DNA of 7,064 nucleotides from an uncultured Oscillospiraceae bacterium (lineage in GTDB: Bacteria; Bacillota; Clostridia; Oscillospirales; Oscillospiraceae), in NCBI GenBank assembly GCA_958426425.1, contig CATZYY010000125.1, positions 1 to 7,064 on the forward strand, written 5' to 3'. This document shows, in pieces, positions 6,515 through 7,064 of the stretch (position 1 is the stretch's first letter; each line of letters begins with the position of its first letter). Made by a program: the position numbers and the translations under genes. A model generated the notes under the pieces. That model saw only the letters and a list, made by a program, of their open reading frames with translations, did no database searches and had not been told where the DNA came from.

Positions 6515-6579
6515 CAGCCACTCCGGGCCGGCGCTCTTGCTTGCAAACAGCAGGGGAACTCATTCCTTTCCCAACGTCA

Positions 6580-6612
6580 GCCAAGGCGGGAAAGTCTCCT
6601 TCCCCGCCTGGC
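6580..6612 (-). other. Imperfect hairpin in the prs-pth gap
   Basis: AGGCGGG (6584-6590) pairs with CCCGCCT (6603-6609), extended by three more pairs past a bulged base. In the minus-strand RNA no U-tract follows the stem, so I do not call it a terminator; read-through from prs into pth is likely. It lies 38 bases downstream of the prs stop codon. Confidence 0.35.
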
Positions 6613-6650
6613 ACGTATGTGATGATATCAAAACCGCGCAGGGTCTCCGC

Positions 6651-7064
6651 TCAGCGGAACAGCTTGGAGATGGAGACCTCCTGATAGATGCGCTCGATGG
6701 CCTCGGAGAACATGGGCGCCACGGACAGATACTTGATCTTGGGGTTCTGGGCCGGGTCCACCGCCGGAATGGTGTCCAGCAGGGCCAGCTCCTTGATGAC
6801 GCTCTTGTTGATCCGCTCCAGAGCGGGGCCGGAGAGCACACCGTGGGAGGCGCAGGCGTGGACGCTGTTGGCGCCGCCCACCTCGATCAGCGCCTGGGCA
6901 GCGTTGCACAGGGACCCGCCGGTATCCACCATATCGTCAAAGAGGATGCAGTCCTTGCCCCGCACGTCGCCGATGACGTTCATAACCTCGCAGCTGTTGG
7001 CCTTCTGACGGCGCTTGTCCACGATGGCCAGGTTCATGTGCAGCTTCTGGGCGAAGGCACGGGC
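6651..7064 (-). CDS. prs: Ribose-phosphate pyrophosphokinase (PRPP synthetase), N-terminus cut by window edge
   Basis: Transfers pyrophosphate from ATP to ribose 5-phosphate, making PRPP for purine, pyrimidine, histidine, tryptophan and NAD synthesis in the cytoplasm. The visible 137 residues are the C-terminal part of a protein normally about 315 long, so roughly 180 residues are missing. Seen: VDKRR (visible residues 15-19) and MNVIGDVRGKDC, which match the class I enzyme; the PRPP-binding loop FDDMVDTGGS (42-51); then SHGVLSGPALERI and the ending SISKLF before TGA. The alignment with E. coli Prs, recalled from memory, runs without gaps through the loop. It is followed after about 100 bases by pth, as in the B. 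subtilis gcaD-prs-ctc-pth region, but without a ctc gene between them. A canonical class I enzyme with nothing missing in the visible part. Confidence 0.97.
   Translation of the reverse strand, partial: ARAFAQKLHMNLAIVDKRRQKANSCEVMNVIGDVRGKDCILFDDMVDTGGSLCNAAQALIEVGGANSVHACASHGVLSGPALERINKSVIKELALLDTIPAVDPAQNPKIKYLSVAPMFSEAIERIYQEVSISKLFR

Noticed and set aside
1..7064. Mobile elements, CRISPR arrays, tRNA/rRNA genes, attachment sites or a phage-defence system
   Set aside because: No transposase, integrase, direct-repeat array, cloverleaf or defence-type gene was seen; all coding space is explained by five chromosomal housekeeping or metabolic genes.

Overview
The window is GC-rich (by eye, above 60%), and every gene I can support lies on the minus strand, so it reads from right to left. 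It looks like the chromosome of a GC-rich anaerobic member of the Clostridia, of the Oscillospiraceae/Ruminococcaceae butyrate-producer kind. The reasons are the Firmicutes-type gene order prs-pth-mfd-foldase lipoprotein, strong Shine-Dalgarno sequences, and a clostridial-type acetyl-CoA acetyltransferase behind a promoter with Rex-like operators. Genus and species cannot be named from the sequence alone.

Layout, in transcription order. (1) 7064-6651: C-terminal part of ribose-phosphate pyrophosphokinase (prs), cut by the window edge. (2) 6514-5966: peptidyl-tRNA hydrolase (pth). Its true start is unclear because no in-frame ATG exists. (3) 5840-2334: complete transcription-repair coupling factor (mfd), 1168 residues. 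(4) 2272-1220: a 350-residue lipoprotein that resembles a PrsA/SurA-type foldase with a degenerate parvulin domain. Its Shine-Dalgarno sequence lies in a long hairpin. A perfect 18-bp hairpin terminator closes this group. (5) 920-1: an acetyl-CoA C-acetyltransferase (thiolase) with its own consensus promoter, cut at its C-terminus by the window edge.

The first four genes form a housekeeping cluster: PRPP synthesis, rescue of stalled translation by recycling peptidyl-tRNA, rescue of stalled RNA polymerase, and export folding. The thiolase starts a separate, probably redox-controlled unit; in clostridia this enzyme condenses two acetyl-CoA as the first step toward butyrate or butanol.

The most informative non-coding part is 921-1219. 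It holds the terminator, a Rex-box-like palindrome fused to the terminator's T-tract, an A-tract-rich upstream element, a TTGACG-N17-TATAAT promoter, two more Rex-like half-palindromes downstream of the start site, and a leader hairpin. I see no mobile element, CRISPR array, tRNA or rRNA, and no clear sign of a wholly new system. The points worth a second look are regulatory (the triple Rex-like layout and the ribosome-site hairpin) and structural (a 25-residue thiolase insertion, loss of the parvulin histidines, the pth start).
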